DNA of 64,000 nt from Mucilaginibacter achroorhodeus (GCF_007846095.1 NZ_VOEI01000001.1:558001-622000), one strand, 5' to 3'. Counted from the stretch's first letter, positions 1 through 8,387 are shown. Numbers and translations are program-made. The notes: generated by a model from the sequence alone, not told the origin.

Positions 1-11
1 TCAGGAAACTG

Positions 12-422
12 ATGGCAACTCAAATCTTTTTAAACCTTCCGGTTAACGACCTTAACAGATCAATTGAATTTTTTACCAAGCTGGGCTACACCTTTAATCC
101 AAAATTCACTGATGAGAAAGCAACCTGTATGATCATCAGCGATACCATCTACGTAATGTTATTGACCCGCACGTTCTTCCAGACCTTTACTGAGAAACGC
201 ATTATTGATGCGCACAATGAGGTAGAGTGCTCGATATGTATTTCATTAGAAAGCAAAGAAGCGGTTGATGAAATGGTTGCCAAAGCAGAAGCGGCTGGCG
301 GCAAGATCCCTAACCCTGCAACAGACTACGGCTTTATGTACCAACACAGCGTAGCCGACCTCGATGGCCACCACTGGGAATTTATGTGGATGGACCCAAA
401 TGGCATGCCTGAGCAGCAATAA
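12..422 (+). CDS. VOC family (glyoxalase/bleomycin-resistance-like) protein
   Basis: A 136-residue protein of the vicinal-oxygen-chelate superfamily. The N-terminus (residues 4-25, QIFLNLPVNDLNRSIEFF) is the usual beta-alpha start of a VOC module, and the C-terminal stretch with DLDGHHWEFMWMDP is the second half-site with the conserved Asp, His and Glu that can bind a metal. The length fits a single two-module VOC domain. Substrate cannot be read from sequence; many relatives are annotated only as glyoxalase-like. The ATG lies 12 bases from the window edge, so its promoter is not visible. It converges on rpsJ, separated by a strong bidirectional terminator. Cytoplasmic; no signal peptide. Confidence 0.85.
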   Translation: MATQIFLNLPVNDLNRSIEFFTKLGYTFNPKFTDEKATCMIISDTIYVMLLTRTFFQTFTEKRIIDAHNEVECSICISLESKEAVDEMVAKAEAAGGKIPNPATDYGFMYQHSVADLDGHHWEFMWMDPNGMPEQQ

Positions 423-429
423 ATACATT

Positions 430-508
430 TGTCATGCTGAACGTAGTGAAGCATCTTTCCAAGATCACGCAATTTGTTAGATTCTTTCCTGTCGCTAAGA
501 ATGGTAAA
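430..508. repeat. REP-like intergenic repeat fragment
   Basis: The stretch beginning GTCATGCTGAACGTAGTGAA and running to the AGATTCTTTCCTGTCGCTAAGAATG segment has the look of the dispersed GTCATGCTGAAC...GAATGACA repeats common in bacterial spacers. A related fragment occurs at about 20484-20550. It is non-coding here. Confidence 0.5.
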
Positions 509-518
509 GTATTTTAAT

Positions 519-556
519 AAAAAAGCCATCAGTCTTATCAACTGATGGCTTTTTTA
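519..556. terminator. Bidirectional terminator between VOC gene and rpsJ
   Basis: Perfect 9-bp stem GCCATCAGT (525-533) / ACTGATGGC (541-549) with a 7-base loop, A-run on the left and T-run on the right. It can end the VOC transcript on the plus strand and the str operon transcript on the minus strand. Confidence 0.88.
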
Positions 557-575
557 TTCAGATCTTCCGGAACTA

Positions 576-881
576 TCACACTTTGATCTCAACTTCAACA
601 CCGCTTGGCAATTCAAGCTTCATTAAAGCATCTACAGTTTTCGAGTTAGAGCTGTAGATATCCAATAAACGTTTGTAAGAACATAGTTGGAATTGCTCGC
701 GAGCTTTTTTGTTTACGTGTGGTGAACGCAATACAGTAAAGATTTTCTTTTCGGTTGGTAACGGAAGTGGTCCGCTAACTACAGCGCCTGTTGGCTTTAC
801 TGTTTTTACGATCTTCTCAGCTGATTTATCAACCAAGTTGTAATCGTACGATTTTAATTTGATCCTGATTCTTTGGCTCAT
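576..881 (-). CDS. rpsJ: 30S ribosomal protein S10
   Basis: 101 residues, matching S10 length. The hallmark core is present: [23 protein letters not shown] near the N-terminus, [28 protein letters not shown] in the middle, and the C-terminal [18 protein letters not shown]. It is a small-subunit head protein that also acts in antitermination as NusE. It is the last gene of a four-gene minus-strand str block, 111 bases after fusA. No rplC follows: a terminator and an opposite-strand VOC gene come next, so the usual S10-operon continuation is broken here. Confidence 0.98.
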   Translation of the reverse strand: MSQRIRIKLKSYDYNLVDKSAEKIVKTVKPTGAVVSGPLPLPTEKKIFTVLRSPHVNKKAREQFQLCSYKRLLDIYSSNSKTVDALMKLELPSGVEVEIKV

Positions 882-952
882 TTTGTTTGTTTTTGGTAAC
901 CATCCCTAAGAGCTATTTATTAGGAACGATCGGTTATTTATTAAAGTTGATT

Positions 953-990
953 GGCAACTAATCTTTAATCACCAATCAACCAATCTCTAT
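953..990. repeat. Period-7 spacer repeat (AATCACC-like)
   Basis: In the rpsJ-fusA spacer, units such as AATCTTT, AATCACC, AATCAACC and AATCTCT follow each other at about 7-base spacing. Similar degenerate runs occur in several other spacers of the window (see findings). Confidence 0.5.
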
Positions 991-992
991 AC

Positions 993-3104
993 TTATTCTA
1001 CAGAAACTTGTTTGCGGCCTTTTGATTTAGCCACAACCTCGTCTTGTACGTTACGTGGAGCTGGTTCGTAGTGGTCAAACTCCATGGTTGAAGTTGCACG
1101 GCCTGAAGTAATAGTACGTAATTGAGTTACGTAACCAAACATCTCAGAAAGTGGTACCATTGCTTTGATAACCTGTGATCCGTTACGGGTATCCATACCT
1201 TGCAGCTGGCCACGACGACGGTTCATGTCACCGATAACATCACCCATGTTTTCTTCAGGGGTAAGGATCTCGATCTTCATGATAGGCTCTAACAATACCG
1301 GTTTTGCTTTTGGTAAAGCTTCGCGGAATGCTGAACGACCAGCGATCTCAAATGACAATGCATCTGAATCGACCGCGTGGAACGAACCATCGATCAAACG
1401 AACTTTTAAGCTGGTAAGCGGGTAACCTGCCAATACACCATTGTCCATGGCTGATTTAAAGCCTTTTTCAACAGATGGGATAAACTCGCGAGGGATTGAA
1501 CCACCCACAATTTCGTTAACAAATTGTAAGCCTTCTTTCTCGTCATCAGCAGGTGAAATAACAACCTGGATGTCAGCAAATTTACCACGACCACCAGTTT
1601 GTTTCTTGTATGTTTCACGGTGTTGTACAGTACCTGTGATAGCCTCTTTGTAAGCTACTTGCGGAGCACCCTGGTTAACCTCTACCTTAAACTCGCGTTT
1701 AAGACGGTCCATCAGGATATCTAAGTGAAGCTCACCCATACCAGAGATAACTGTTTGACCAGTATCTTCATCAGTTTGTACGCGGAATGTTGGATCCTCT
1801 TCAGCTAATTTACCTAAAGCCATACCCAACTTATCAACATCGGCCTGAGTTTTAGGCTCGATTGCCAAACCGATAACCGGCTCAGGGAACACCATTGACT
1901 CAAGAACCAATTGGTTTTTCTCATCACAAAGAGTATCACCTGTTTTGATATCCTTGAAACCTACTACCGCAGCAATATCACCAGCACCTACGTTAGGGAT
2001 AGGGTTTTGCTTGTTAGCGTGCATTTGGAATATACGGGAGATACGCTCTTTTGACTCTGAACGCATATTGTACACGTATGAACCGGCATCAAGATTACCA
2101 GAGTAAACGCGGATAAAGCATAAACGACCTACAAATGGGTCGGTAGCAATTTTAAACGCTAAAGCGGCAAATGGCTCTTTAACATCCGGTTTAACCAATA
2201 TTTCTGCACCAGTATCAGGGTTAGTACCGACAACACCCTTAGAATCCAAAGGTGAAGGCATTAACTCCATCACGTAATCAAGCATGGTTTGTACACCTTT
2301 GTTTTTGAAAGATGAACCACAAGTCATCGGAACGATCTTACCAGCCAAAGTAGCCTGGCGTAACGCGTCTAATACTTCACGCTCAGTGATAGTGGTTGGA
2401 TCATCAAAGAATTTCTCCATTAATGAATCATCAAACTCAGCTACCGCTTCTAATAATTTCTCTCTCCACTCAGTTGCCTCATCTATCATATCGTCAGGGA
2501 TAGGCACTTCAGTAAAGGTCATACCTTTATCGTGCTCATTCCAAACAATACCACGGAAGTTGATCAGGTCAACCACGCCTTTAAACTGGTCTTCGGCACC
2601 AATTGGCAATTGCAAAGGGATAGCAACGCTGCCCAGCATTTCTTTAACTTGTTTTACAACGTTAAGGAAATCGGCACCGCTACGGTCCATTTTGTTAACA
2701 AAACCAATACGTGGTACGTTGTAGTTGTTAGCCAAACGCCAGTTAGTTTCTGACTGTGGCTCAACACCATCAACCGCACTAAATAAGAACACCAAACCAT
2801 CTAATACACGCAGCGAGCGGTTCACCTCTACGGTGAAATCCACGTGGCCCGGCGTATCAATGATGTTCATGTGATAGTTATGGTTACGGTATTTCCAGTT
2901 TACAGTAGTAGCTGCAGATGTAATTGTAATACCACGCTCCTGCTCTTGCGCCATCCAGTCCATTGTAGCTGCACCTTCGTGCACCTCGCCAATTTTGTGG
3001 CTAACACCGGCGTAGTATAATATACGCTCTGTAGTAGTGGTTTTACCCGCATCAATGTGAGCGGCAATACCAATATTTCTTGTGTATTTAAGATCTCTTG
3101 ACAT
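993..3104 (-). CDS. fusA: Translation elongation factor G
   Basis: 703 residues, full EF-G length. GTPase motifs are intact: AHIDAGKT (about 15-22, P loop), DTPGH (84-88) and NKMD (138-141). Domains II-V follow, with the domain IV segment [16 protein letters not shown] and C-terminal [13 protein letters not shown] region ([15 protein letters not shown]). It drives translocation of tRNA and mRNA on the ribosome. It lies in the str operon after rpsG, with a 119-base spacer holding a 12-bp inverted repeat. Several long reading frames on the opposite strand inside it are shadows of its codon use. The product sequence shows nothing unusual. Confidence 0.98.
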   Translation of the reverse strand: MSRDLKYTRNIGIAAHIDAGKTTTTERILYYAGVSHKIGEVHEGAATMDWMAQEQERGITITSAATTVNWKYRNHNYHMNIIDTPGHVDFTVEVNRSLRVLDGLVFLFSAVDGVEPQSETNWRLANNYNVPRIGFVNKMDRSGADFLNVVKQVKEMLGSVAIPLQLPIGAEDQFKGVVDLINFRGIVWNEHDKGMTFTEVPIPDDMIDEATEWREKLLEAVAEFDDSLMEKFFDDPTTITEREVLDALRQATLAGKIVPMTCGSSFKNKGVQTMLDYVMELMPSPLDSKGVVGTNPDTGAEILVKPDVKEPFAALAFKIATDPFVGRLCFIRVYSGNLDAGSYVYNMRSESKERISRIFQMHANKQNPIPNVGAGDIAAVVGFKDIKTGDTLCDEKNQLVLESMVFPEPVIGLAIEPKTQADVDKLGMALGKLAEEDPTFRVQTDEDTGQTVISGMGELHLDILMDRLKREFKVEVNQGAPQVAYKEAITGTVQHRETYKKQTGGRGKFADIQVVISPADDEKEGLQFVNEIVGGSIPREFIPSVEKGFKSAMDNGVLAGYPLTSLKVRLIDGSFHAVDSDALSFEIAGRSAFREALPKAKPVLLEPIMKIEILTPEENMGDVIGDMNRRRGQLQGMDTRNGSQVIKAMVPLSEMFGYVTQLRTITSGRATSTMEFDHYEPAPRNVQDEVVAKSKGRKQVSVE

Positions 3105-3122
3105 GTCTTTTTTTTAAATGAG

Positions 3123-3203
3123 TGAATGAGTGATAGAGTGAATTTGCGAATAAGCAATTTACTGATTAGGTTATTGTTACCTTTTCAATAAATCACTCAT
3201 TCA
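3123..3203 (-). repeat. Inverted repeat in the rpsG-fusA spacer
   Basis: TGAATGAGTGAT (3123-3134) and ATCACTCATTCA (3192-3203) are perfect 12-base complements 57 bases apart. The arms sit inside period-8 runs (AATGAGTG units on one side, ATTCAATC-like units on the other). In the mRNA this can form a hairpin ending about 19 bases before the fusA start codon. Confidence 0.65.
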
Positions 3204-3223
3204 ATCATTCACTAATTCATTCA

Positions 3224-3691
3224 TTAGAATCTAAAGTGTGAGAACGCTTTGTTAGCCTCAGCCATTTTGTGCGTATCTTCTTTCTTCTTAACAGCAGCAC
3301 CCTCGCCTTTAGCAGCAGAGATGATCTCGCCGGCAAGTTTCTCCATCATGGTTTTTTCGCCACGTTTGCGTGCATAGCTAATTAACCATTTCATACCTAA
3401 AGCGATTTTACGCTCCGGACGAACCTCGGTAGGAACCTGGAAGTTAGCACCACCTACACGGCGGCTTTTAACCTCTACAGCAGGCATAACGTTGTTAAGC
3501 GCCTTTTTCCAGGTATCTAAACCGCTTTCGCTGGTTTTTTTCTCAACTATGTCAACTGCATTATAAAATATAGCGTATGCGGTAGATTTTTTACCATCAT
3601 ACATCATGTTGTTTACAAACCTTGTAACCAAAGTATCGTTAAATCTTGGGTCAGGAAGGATAATTCTCTTTTTTGGTTTTGACTTTCTCAT
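3224..3691 (-). CDS. rpsG: 30S ribosomal protein S7
   Basis: 155 residues, standard S7 size. Core motifs: [16 protein letters not shown] at the N-terminus, [40 protein letters not shown] and C-terminal [10 protein letters not shown]. It nucleates assembly of the 30S head by binding 16S rRNA. The start is well fixed: AAGGAGGA (plus-strand 3701-3708) stands 9 bases before the ATG, a strong Shine-Dalgarno site that is rare in Bacteroidota. It begins 19 bases after rpsL, so the two are co-transcribed. Confidence 0.98.
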   Translation of the reverse strand: MRKSKPKKRIILPDPRFNDTLVTRFVNNMMYDGKKSTAYAIFYNAVDIVEKKTSESGLDTWKKALNNVMPAVEVKSRRVGGANFQVPTEVRPERKIALGMKWLISYARKRGEKTMMEKLAGEIISAAKGEGAAVKKKEDTHKMAEANKAFSHFRF

Positions 3692-3700
3692 TGTATTCTA

Positions 3701-3708
3701 TCCTCCTT
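3701..3708 (-). promoter_or_regulatory. Strong Shine-Dalgarno site of rpsG
   Basis: On the minus strand the 19-base rpsL-rpsG gap contains AAGGAGGA followed by 9 bases and the rpsG ATG. This is near-complete complementarity to the 16S 3' end. In Bacteroidota the anti-SD is known to be occluded on the ribosome, so this site is notable. Confidence 0.75.
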
Positions 3709-3710
3709 AA

Positions 3711-4124
3711 TTATTTCTTTTTACCTTTTGCAGGGGCTGCAGCAGCTTGTCCTGGTTTAGGGCGTTTAGTTCCGTATTTAGAACGACGCTGGTTACGGCC
3801 TGCTACACCAGATGTATCTAATGCACCACGGATAATGTGGTAACGTACACCAGGTAAGTCTTTAACACGACCACCACGGATCAAAACAATTGAGTGTTCT
3901 TGTAAGTTGTGGCCTTCACCAGGGATGTAGGCGTTAACTTCTTTACCATTTGTAAGGCGCACACGTGCAACTTTACGCATTGCTGAGTTTGGTTTTTTAG
4001 GGGTAGTGGTATACACGCGTGTGCACACTCCTCTTCGCTGTGGACAGCTGTCCAACGCCGGAGACTTACTCTTGTCTTCCAGAGCTACTCTACCTTTTCT
4101 AACTAATTGCTGAATAGTAGGCAT
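3711..4124 (-). CDS. rpsL: 30S ribosomal protein S12
   Basis: 137 residues; the S12 core is followed by a Pro/Ala/Lys-rich tail ([15 protein letters not shown]). [12 protein letters not shown] starts the protein and [18 protein letters not shown] holds the decoding-centre loop. Lys at 43 and 88 (in [12 protein letters not shown]) are the wild-type streptomycin-sensitive residues; no resistance change is seen. It is the first gene of the str operon, with a clear promoter about 50 bases upstream and no Shine-Dalgarno site, unlike the next gene. Confidence 0.98.
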   Translation of the reverse strand: MPTIQQLVRKGRVALEDKSKSPALDSCPQRRGVCTRVYTTTPKKPNSAMRKVARVRLTNGKEVNAYIPGEGHNLQEHSIVLIRGGRVKDLPGVRYHIIRGALDTSGVAGRNQRRSKYGTKRPKPGQAAAAPAKGKKK

Positions 4125-4169
4125 TCTTTGCTTTTTGTTTTTACAGTTTTATCCTTATTTTAAGGACTG

Positions 4170-4199
4170 CAAAGGTAGGCACTATTTTTTGATTTTCAA
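4170..4199 (-). promoter_or_regulatory. str operon promoter
   Basis: On the minus strand TACCTTTG (plus 4170-4177) is a perfect Bacteroidota -7 box (TAnnTTTG); a TTG at plus 4197-4199 lies 19 bases upstream as the -33 element. Transcription would start some 40 bases before rpsL. Confidence 0.75.
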
Positions 4200-4437
4200 G
4201 CGCTTGAGTAAAAAAGTTTTTGGTTGATGGGGAGCGAGAGATTGGAGCGAGAGCGGGGCGCCTGCTAATTCCCCCTCTTGAGAGGGGTTAGGGTGTGTTA
4301 TGAAAGCGATAATTAAGTATAGCAAAGCAAAACCAGTACTACTATTTTCAGCCAGCCCCGCTTTGCGCTCATACGGCACAGGCCTTAAGCGCGGGGCCGG
4401 TATCCGCTGCAATCGGGTTTAGGGGCGCTTCGACCAA

Positions 4438-4522
4438 CGCGTCATTACGAGAAACGAAGCAATCCCCTACTTACAGAGCCGCTTGTCCTAAAGAGATTGC
4501 CTCGTTCCTCACAATTGACGCG
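4438..4522. repeat. Imperfect inverted repeat, CGTCATT...CAATC type
   Basis: CGCGTCATTACGAGAAACGA at the left matches the reverse complement of the right end (ATTGCCTCGTTCCTCACAAT then TGACGCG) with a few differences. This is the widespread CGTCATTGCGAGGAACGAAGCAATC spacer repeat arranged head to head. Confidence 0.65.
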
Positions 4523-5027
4523 GGTATTAATACCGCTACCCTGTCAGCAAAAAAGCTTCGGGCCAAAGCCTGCAGAACAAACTGGCCTCGTGCGACGGCA
4601 AGGGCATAGCAATACTTGCCAGAAGAGATGGCCATTAGTGAACGAAGTGGCGGCAAGATTTTGCAGCCCGTGGTTCTTCGCGCTTGCAGGGCAATGGCTT
4701 GTGCGGCAACGAAGCCTATTTGCTGACTTGATCTTTTACTTCTTTTGTATCAATACAAAACGGCGAAGCCCTCTTGAGCGCCCCTTAAAAATAAACAACC
4801 GCGAAAAACAAGTAGCCCCTGCGGCAATGAGCAGACTGACACTAATCAAAGCAATAACTTAACCCAAGCCCACTGTTGTTGATGACAACACCAACAACGG
4901 CCTGCTACTTGCAGACGGTATAATGTTTTAACACTGACAAAATCACGCCAGTCGCAAACCACTGATTATCAATGATTAAGAAAACACTAACGGAATAATG
5001 TCAGTCGCAAAAAATTGAACATCAGAT

Positions 5028-5070
5028 GTTCACGAGTGTTCACGGTGTTCATGCGCGTGAACGTGAACAC
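5028..5070. repeat. GTTCACG/CGTGAAC array, copy A
   Basis: Three GTTCAYG units (5028-5034, 5038-5044, 5047-5053) are followed by two overlapping CGTGAAC units (5056-5062, 5062-5068). The array can fold into a hairpin. A near-identical array, with the spacer bases permuted, is at 55951-55992. Confidence 0.8.
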
Positions 5071-5110
5071 CCAACATTCCGCCCGGATCCGAAAAATTTT
5101 AAAATATTTT

Positions 5111-5140
5111 TTTGCTATTAAATCTAAAATTATACTTTTG
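5111..5140 (+). promoter_or_regulatory. tRNA-Gly promoter
   Basis: TTTG (5111-5114), 18 bases, TACTTTTG (5133-5140): an exact match to the Bacteroidota -33/-7 pattern, ending 10 bases before the mature tRNA 5' end. Confidence 0.8.
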
Positions 5141-5150
5141 CCACCCCAAC

Positions 5151-5223
<73 letters not shown>

Positions 5224-5224
5224 C

Positions 5225-5256
5225 AAAAGCCTTCCCAAACCCGGAAGGCTTTTTCG
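5225..5256 (+). terminator. tRNA-Gly terminator
   Basis: AAAAGCCTTCC (5225-5235) pairs GGAAGGCTTTT (5243-5253) across a 7-base loop and is followed by T-rich sequence. Confidence 0.85.
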
Positions 5257-5301
5257 TTTTCAGCTATTTGAGAGTATATTTAAACTCAAAACTTTAGCAA
5301 C

Positions 5302-5553
5302 ATGAAAACCGACCTTTACACCAAAACCGTCCTTACTATTATTGCAGTTGTGCTAACAGCCAACTTGTTTAAAGCCACTATTACACCAGCCTTAGCTGAT
5401 TCAAAAAAATTTGTAACCCTGCCTGTGAACCCCGACGGCAGCATCAACGTAAATATCAATAAGGTTGCCTCCCCTATGGAAGTTAAAATAACCGATGTTG
5501 ATCGCAGCGCATTTTACTATGTAATGCCTATTCCTGTTAAGGTTACACAATAA
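5302..5553 (+). CDS. Small exported hypothetical protein
   Basis: 83 residues. The N-terminus has a positively charged start and a hydrophobic segment (residues 9-31, TVLTIIAVVLTANLFKATIT) that can be an uncleaved anchor or a signal peptide ending near ALADS. The rest is polar: residues 37-56 hold VTLPVNPDGSINVNIN, and the tail is DRSAFYYVMPIPVKVTQ. No known domain recognised. It follows the tRNA-Gly terminator and ends before a bidirectional terminator, so it is a single-gene unit. The regular composition and signal-like start support a real gene; function unknown. Confidence 0.65.
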   Translation: MKTDLYTKTVLTIIAVVLTANLFKATITPALADSKKFVTLPVNPDGSINVNINKVASPMEVKITDVDRSAFYYVMPIPVKVTQ

Positions 5554-5643
5554 TTTAATTTTTAATAACGGGCCAACCGATCAGATACCTGTAAATAAAG
5601 AAAAGTTTAGTGGAAAATGGACCTTGCGCAGTTTAATAGCAAC

Positions 5644-5676
5644 AAAAAAACCGCCCTTTTGGGGGCGGTTTTCATA
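5644..5676. terminator. Bidirectional terminator
   Basis: ACCGCCC/GGGCGGT stem with an A-run before and a T-run after, between the small exported gene and the convergent Xaa-Pro aminopeptidase gene. Confidence 0.85.
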
Positions 5677-5691
5677 TATAATTAAATCTTC

Positions 5692-7290
5692 CTATTTAAG
5701 CGGCGGGAATTTCGCACCGTCAAATATACTACTTTGTGCGGCCATCTTTTCAACCGCCTGCCATGTACGTGGTGCATCGGCGGACAGGTTGGTAAATTTA
5801 TCCTTGCCTATCAGGATGTCGTCTTCAATACGCACACCAATGTTCCACCATTTCTTGTCACATTTGCTGCCTGCCGGGATGTAAATACCCGGTTCAACCG
5901 TGATGATCATGCCTGCTTCCAAGTTACCAGCGTATGGCCCTTTATCATGCACATCTAAACCAACATGGTGCGATACACCGTGCGGGTAATAGGTACGCAG
6001 TTCTTTAGCATCATTGATGATCCCTAACTTGATCAAACCGGCTGCTAACACCTCACCTGTTTTTTTCTCCAGATCGCTGTATTTAATCCCGGCTTTGCAC
6101 ATATTGATAACCTGTTCCTGTGCATCATAAACAACCTGGTAAATTGCTTTTTGCTCCTCGGTAAATTTGCCTGTTGGTGGTACTGTACGGGTAACATCGG
6201 CAGAATAGCCATGGTACTCAGATCCTACATCTAATAACACCATTTGGTTGTTTAAAACGGTCTCATTGTTTTCTTCGTAGTGCAAAATGCAGGCATTAGC
6301 ACCTACGCCTATTATCGGCGGATAGCCTTCATCCTCTGCACCATACTTTTTGTGTACATACAGCAATATACCTTCCAGTTCGCGCTCGCTCATGCTCGGC
6401 TTAATGGCTTTCATCACTTCTGCATGCGCAATGGCCGATAGCTGTGCGCTTTTGCTCATCAGGGCAATTTCTTCCGGCTGTTTGATACCGCGAAGCGCAG
6501 TGGTGTATTCTGTAAAAACATTTGATGTACCGTATTGTGCCTTCAATTTCGCTTTTACACCCTCAAGCGCAACAGAATCCATCCCTACAGAGATTTGCTG
6601 CAGCAACGGTTCATTCTTGTGAGCGTCATCCTGCATCCGCGGCTTCAGGTATTTTATTATCTGCTCCAGATTATGTGTATTGGCGTAAGACATTACCACC
6701 TTAACATCGGTGATTAAACCTTTATCAATGTCTTTTACACCGGCTTTGGTTTTAAACGACTTTATCATCGCCTGCAAACCACCACCGGCAGCATCAGGCA
6801 AATTATCGTAAACAACGGTTGTGAACTTTTTAAGATCAACCGGCATCTTGCTGAATTCGTTACTGTTGTAAACTCGTTTGAAACCCAGTTGTGATTTAGA
6901 GCCATCAACACCTAAACGGCGGCCGGTCCATTGCTCCTGTTGTGGGTCGCGTTTGCGCACATATAATATTTCATTAAAGGCTGTATCACCGGTTCCCTGC
7001 AGGTCTTTAAACACCAATAATGCAGCATCGGGTTCTTTATAGCCCGAGAAATAATACAGATCGGGATTTGCATGGTAAACATAGTTTACATCGTTGGAAA
7101 AAACGCGCTCGGGATATGCGAAGATCACCGCTACCGAATTTGCCGGCATCAGCTTGCGTAAAGCATCGCGTCTTCCTGCATGAAATTCCTTTGATAAATA
7201 ATCTTTGGGGATGCTGTTCTGTGCCATGCTTTGCTGGCCAAATACTGCAGCTACCGATAAGGCTAAAATTGCCTTGCTTAATACTTTCAT
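5692..7290 (-). CDS. Xaa-Pro aminopeptidase (M24B), exported
   Basis: 532 residues. A Sec signal peptide (MKVLSKAILALSVAAVFGQQ then SMAQ) predicts export to the periplasm. An aminopeptidase P N-terminal domain (about 35-190, with the SVAVIFAYPERVFSNDVNY region) precedes the pita-bread catalytic domain (about 270-500). Metal ligands are in LDVGSEYHGYSADVTRT (two Asp), the HGVSHHVGLDVHD helix region (His), ITVEPGIYI (Glu) and GVRIEDDILI (Glu). It removes N-terminal residues preceding proline. Single-gene unit: terminator after the stop, free spacer before the start. The start is fixed by the signal peptide. Confidence 0.95.
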   Translation of the reverse strand: MKVLSKAILALSVAAVFGQQSMAQNSIPKDYLSKEFHAGRRDALRKLMPANSVAVIFAYPERVFSNDVNYVYHANPDLYYFSGYKEPDAALLVFKDLQGTGDTAFNEILYVRKRDPQQEQWTGRRLGVDGSKSQLGFKRVYNSNEFSKMPVDLKKFTTVVYDNLPDAAGGGLQAMIKSFKTKAGVKDIDKGLITDVKVVMSYANTHNLEQIIKYLKPRMQDDAHKNEPLLQQISVGMDSVALEGVKAKLKAQYGTSNVFTEYTTALRGIKQPEEIALMSKSAQLSAIAHAEVMKAIKPSMSERELEGILLYVHKKYGAEDEGYPPIIGVGANACILHYEENNETVLNNQMVLLDVGSEYHGYSADVTRTVPPTGKFTEEQKAIYQVVYDAQEQVINMCKAGIKYSDLEKKTGEVLAAGLIKLGIINDAKELRTYYPHGVSHHVGLDVHDKGPYAGNLEAGMIITVEPGIYIPAGSKCDKKWWNIGVRIEDDILIGKDKFTNLSADAPRTWQAVEKMAAQSSIFDGAKFPPLK

Positions 7291-7388
7291 GTTAATTGCT
7301 ATTGGTTTAGTAAAACACGGCGTTAAGTTAGGATAAATTGTTTAAATAGATAAGCCGTTAAAGTAGCTTGAATTAACAATGGCTTATC

Positions 7389-8102
7389 TCAATTTAGGGT
7401 TACGATATATTCCGTTACATCGCTGGCTAAAGCAGATAAAAAAATCTCGCGTTCGGGTTGGATGTCCTCCACATTAGGTGGCAATTGATCCATGTAGCTA
7501 AAATGACCTGCATTTTCGTCCAAAATAAACCTTACTTCGTGCCTCTTTTCAAGCATCTGCTTAAACAAAATTGTTCTTTCGGGCGGTGTGACAGTATCCT
7601 TAGCACCTGTTCGCAGATATACCCCGGTGTTTAACGTGTGTAATGCTCCCGGATGCAAATAGAAATCTACAGCCGGCGCAAGAAGCACCAACCCATTAAA
7701 TTGGCTCTTGAATTTAGTCTCAACAATATCTCCTGAAAAGGTCATCGCTTTTGCCCCCGCCAGTGCAAGCAACAATGTTGCCCCGATAGAATGCCCGATG
7801 CCTATAATAGGTATTGCTGCGGGTGTAATATGTTTAGTCAAGGCAATTTCAAGCTTACCAATGCGCGAATCCAGTTGTTCCTTAGTAGGTGTTTGCCCTG
7901 GTATCATGTCAAAATGCGGGGCTATAACTGTACATCCTTGGTCGGCAATAGCGCCAAGCAACGGAAGATGCCTCGTTGGACTGCCTCCGCGCCCCGCTGC
8001 AAAAACCACTAACGATTTTGGGTTGGTTGCTTCCAAAACGCTAATTGAAAACTTTACGCCCTGGTGTTGCAGCTGCACCGTGCTTTCAGAAAAATTCATC
8101 AA
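7389..8102 (-). CDS. Alpha/beta hydrolase
   Basis: 237 residues with the alpha/beta-hydrolase layout. The nucleophile elbow is GIGHSIGATLLLAL (Ser in G-H-S-I-G), a likely catalytic Asp is in RTGAKDTVTPPE and the His in NAGHFSYMD. The early strand VVFAAGRGGSPTRHLPLL provides the oxyanion region. Length and order resemble small dienelactone-hydrolase-like or platelet-activating-factor acetylhydrolase-like enzymes; the substrate is not readable. No signal peptide, so cytoplasmic. It stands alone, divergent from the ABC permease gene. Confidence 0.8.
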   Translation of the reverse strand: MMNFSESTVQLQHQGVKFSISVLEATNPKSLVVFAAGRGGSPTRHLPLLGAIADQGCTVIAPHFDMIPGQTPTKEQLDSRIGKLEIALTKHITPAAIPIIGIGHSIGATLLLALAGAKAMTFSGDIVETKFKSQFNGLVLLAPAVDFYLHPGALHTLNTGVYLRTGAKDTVTPPERTILFKQMLEKRHEVRFILDENAGHFSYMDQLPPNVEDIQPEREIFLSALASDVTEYIVTLN

Positions 8103-8238
8103 TATATATTTTGCCGGTAAAAATAAGCTTTAACTTTATCGCATTCGGATATCTTTAAAAACATCCTATCCAATGCATAACCGTTACAAAAAGATGCATT
8201 TAACTACCTGATAAACAAGGCAAAAAATTTTGCGCACT

Positions 8239-8259
8239 ATCGAACAACCGGTGTTCGAT
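8239..8259. promoter_or_regulatory. Palindrome upstream of the ABC permease gene
   Basis: ATCGAACA (8239-8246) and TGTTCGAT (8252-8259) are perfect inverted arms around 5 bases; another CGAACA follows at 8262-8267. It lies about 80 bases upstream of a TGGCAC-N4-TTGCA sequence (8321-8335). A regulator binding site is inferred from symmetry only. Confidence 0.5.
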
Positions 8260-8387
8260 TACGAACAATTTTTGTATTTATAAATCTCGCAATTAACTTG
8301 TAATCAAATATTTACTTGTTTGGCACATTATTGCATTGGTACTTAAAGCAAGCTTGTTTGCAACGTACCTATTAAACTTTATTTATC

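Larger units (their letters stand above)
4178..5110. other. Repeat-rich spacer without a convincing gene
   Basis: About 0.9 kb between the str promoter and the tRNA-Gly promoter. Reading frames here (4182-4412, 4497-4862) have no recognisable product and overlap palindromes. Contents: a CCCCTCTTGAGAGGGG palindrome (about 4271-4287); an 85-bp imperfect inverted repeat (4438-4522); a perfect 18-base palindrome (4743-4760); a roughly 100-base structure closed by AAGTAGC (4810-4816) and GCTACTT (4904-4910); and a GTTCACG array (5028-5070). I see decayed spacer or mobile-repeat material, not a gene. Confidence 0.6.

Noticed and set aside
2284..2724. 146-codon antisense frame inside fusA
   Set aside because: Shadow caused by codon bias in a highly conserved gene.
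4182..4412. 76-codon frame near the str promoter
   Set aside because: It starts in low-complexity spacer and contains the common CCCCTCTTGAGAGGGG palindrome; no recognisable product.
4497..4862. 121-codon open frame in the spacer upstream of the str operon
   Set aside because: It crosses an inverted repeat and a perfect palindrome, has no family resemblance or start signal, and its composition is unlike neighbouring genes.
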